From contig QEOQ01000163.1 in NCBI GenBank assembly GCA_010279815.1, positions 96,065-112,214 of the forward strand: a DNA stretch of 16,150 bases, given 5' to 3'. Source of the DNA: Brachionus plicatilis (Eukaryota; Rotifera; Eurotatoria; Ploima; Brachionidae). Position numbers and translations under genes: made by a program. The notes under the pieces are model-generated. The model ran no database searches and was not told the origin of the DNA. It was given only the letters and a program-made list of their open reading frames with translations. Below, piece after piece: positions 15,088 through 16,150 of the stretch; the stretch's first letter is position 1, and every line of letters begins with the position of its first letter.

Positions 15088-16150
15088 CTAAATTTTTTAA
15101 ATCTTTTTACAGAATGAAAAAAAAATTAAGTTTAATCAAAGTTATGGTGATATTAAGTTTATGGGTTCTTTTCAAAAATCAAACTTTCTAAAGGGCCTAG
15201 CTCATTCAATTTTTGTCCAAATTGAAAGAAAATGGTACCAAATTGAAGCTTAGGATTCACTGAGTCTACTGTTTTATACAGAATCAAAAAAAAATTATTT
15301 TTNCTCAATTTTTGATCAAATTCGAAGTTCAATAGACCAAAATAAAGCTAATTTTCTAATTTTATTAAATCTTTCTACAGAATGAAAAAAAATTAAGTTT
15401 AATCAAAGTTATGGTGATATTAAGTCTATGGGTTCCTTTCAAAAATCAAAATTTTGAAAGGGCCTAGCTCATTCAATTTTTGTCCTAATTGAAAGAAAAT
15501 GGTACCAAATTGAAGCTAAGGATTCACTGAGTCTACTGTTTTTTACAGAATCAAAAAAAAATATTTTATTGTAAAGTTATCAGCTGTAGAAGATTTTTTA
15601 GCGAAAGATTTGAGGAAAAAAAGGAATTTGAAAAAAGTTAGCCTTCATGAATACCCAACTTTCTCAATTTTTGATCAAATTCAAAGTTCAATACACCAAA
15701 ATAAAGCTAATCTTCTAAATTTTTTAAATCTTTTTACAGAATGAAAAAATATTAAGTTAAATCGAAGTTATGGTGATATTAAGTTTATGGGTTCTTTTCA
15801 AAAATCAAACTTTTAAAAGGGCCTAGCTCATTCAATTTTTGACCAAATTGAAAGAAAATGGTACCAAATTGAAGCTAAGGATTCACTGAGTCTACTGTTT
15901 TTTACAGAATCAAAAAAAAATATTTTTTTGTAAAGTTATCAGCTGTAGAAGATTTTATAGCGAAAGATTTAAGGAAAAAAAGGAATTTGAAAAAAGTTAG
16001 CTTTCATGAGTACCCAACTTTCTCAATTTTTGATCAAATTCGAAGTTCAATGGACCAAAATAAAACTAATTTTCTCAATTTTTTAAATCTTTCTACAGAA
16101 TGAAAAAAAATTAAGTTTAATCAAAGTTATGGTGATATTAAGTTTATGGG
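15088..16150. repeat. Satellite with a 359-bp unit, continuing past the window
   Basis: The anchor CTACAGAATGAAAA-type word has its AATG at 15113, 15381, 15740 and 16099. The last two intervals are exactly 359 bases; the first is 268. Each unit contains TTATGGTGATATTAAG, GGGCCTAGCTCATTCAATTT, AAATGGTACCAAATTGAAGC, GATTCACTGAGTCTACTG and TTATCAGCTGTAGAAGATTT. The copies differ by a few per cent. The first lacks about 91 bases, exactly where the only ambiguous base (n, 15303) stands. No long frame is open in the unit. Confidence 0.92.

Noticed and set aside
15088..16150. CRISPR-like array
   Set aside because: The repeats are contiguous 359-bp monomers without short repeats separated by unique spacers, in a eukaryotic context; this is a satellite.

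Overview
The window is strongly AT-rich eukaryotic nuclear DNA from an animal. It carries two recognisable host genes, both on the minus strand: an intron-containing calpain homologue and an intronless WBP11 (Npw38/WW-domain-binding protein 11) homologue. Most of the rest is degraded mobile-element DNA from at least six classes: CR1/jockey-type non-LTR retrotransposon, Penelope-like element, pogo/Tigger, Tc1/mariner, piggyBac, and foldback or MITE elements. A 359-bp satellite runs off the right end. The gene content, short host exons and element mix suit a small AT-rich invertebrate, for example a monogonont rotifer. That assignment is an inference and is weak; no ribosomal or mitochondrial marker is present.

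Layout. 1-1050: AT-rich, with one possible 44-codon ORF. 1058-1670: finger region of a non-LTR reverse transcriptase, frameshifted. 1785-1935 and 2440-2735: two GC-richer islands that share short blocks. 2020-2357: N-terminal DNA-binding part of a pogo/Tigger transposase. 2837-3130 and 3127-3412: two abutting non-autonomous elements. 4490-4565: a solitary pogo-type terminal repeat. 4819-8797 (minus): calpain gene, two exons around a 2.3-kb intron that hosts a Penelope-like fragment and an inverted-repeat element. 9311-9490: Tc1-type transposase exon. 9880-10900: a 136-bp-period repeat interrupted by a 770-bp piggyBac deletion derivative at a TTAA site. 11200-12327 (minus): wbp11. 13434-14163: a large foldback with a helix-turn-helix-like coding loop. 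14248-15087 (minus): the 3' part of a CR1-like retrotransposon. 15088-16150: satellite.

The two host genes show no functional link. Wbp11 is a nuclear pre-mRNA-splicing protein and looks intact. The calpain is the most interesting gene. Joining the exons by a GT-AG intron gives a continuous fit to the family, yet the catalytic His is replaced, the oxyanion Gln is replaced, and exon 2 holds a two-base frame disruption. The protein would end in a CaaX-like CSIM. It is either a decayed gene or a fast-evolving pseudoprotease with a local sequence error.

Nothing here has the organisation of a defence system, a biosynthetic cluster or any other multi-gene system. The unusual content lies in the calpain and in the structure of the mobile elements.
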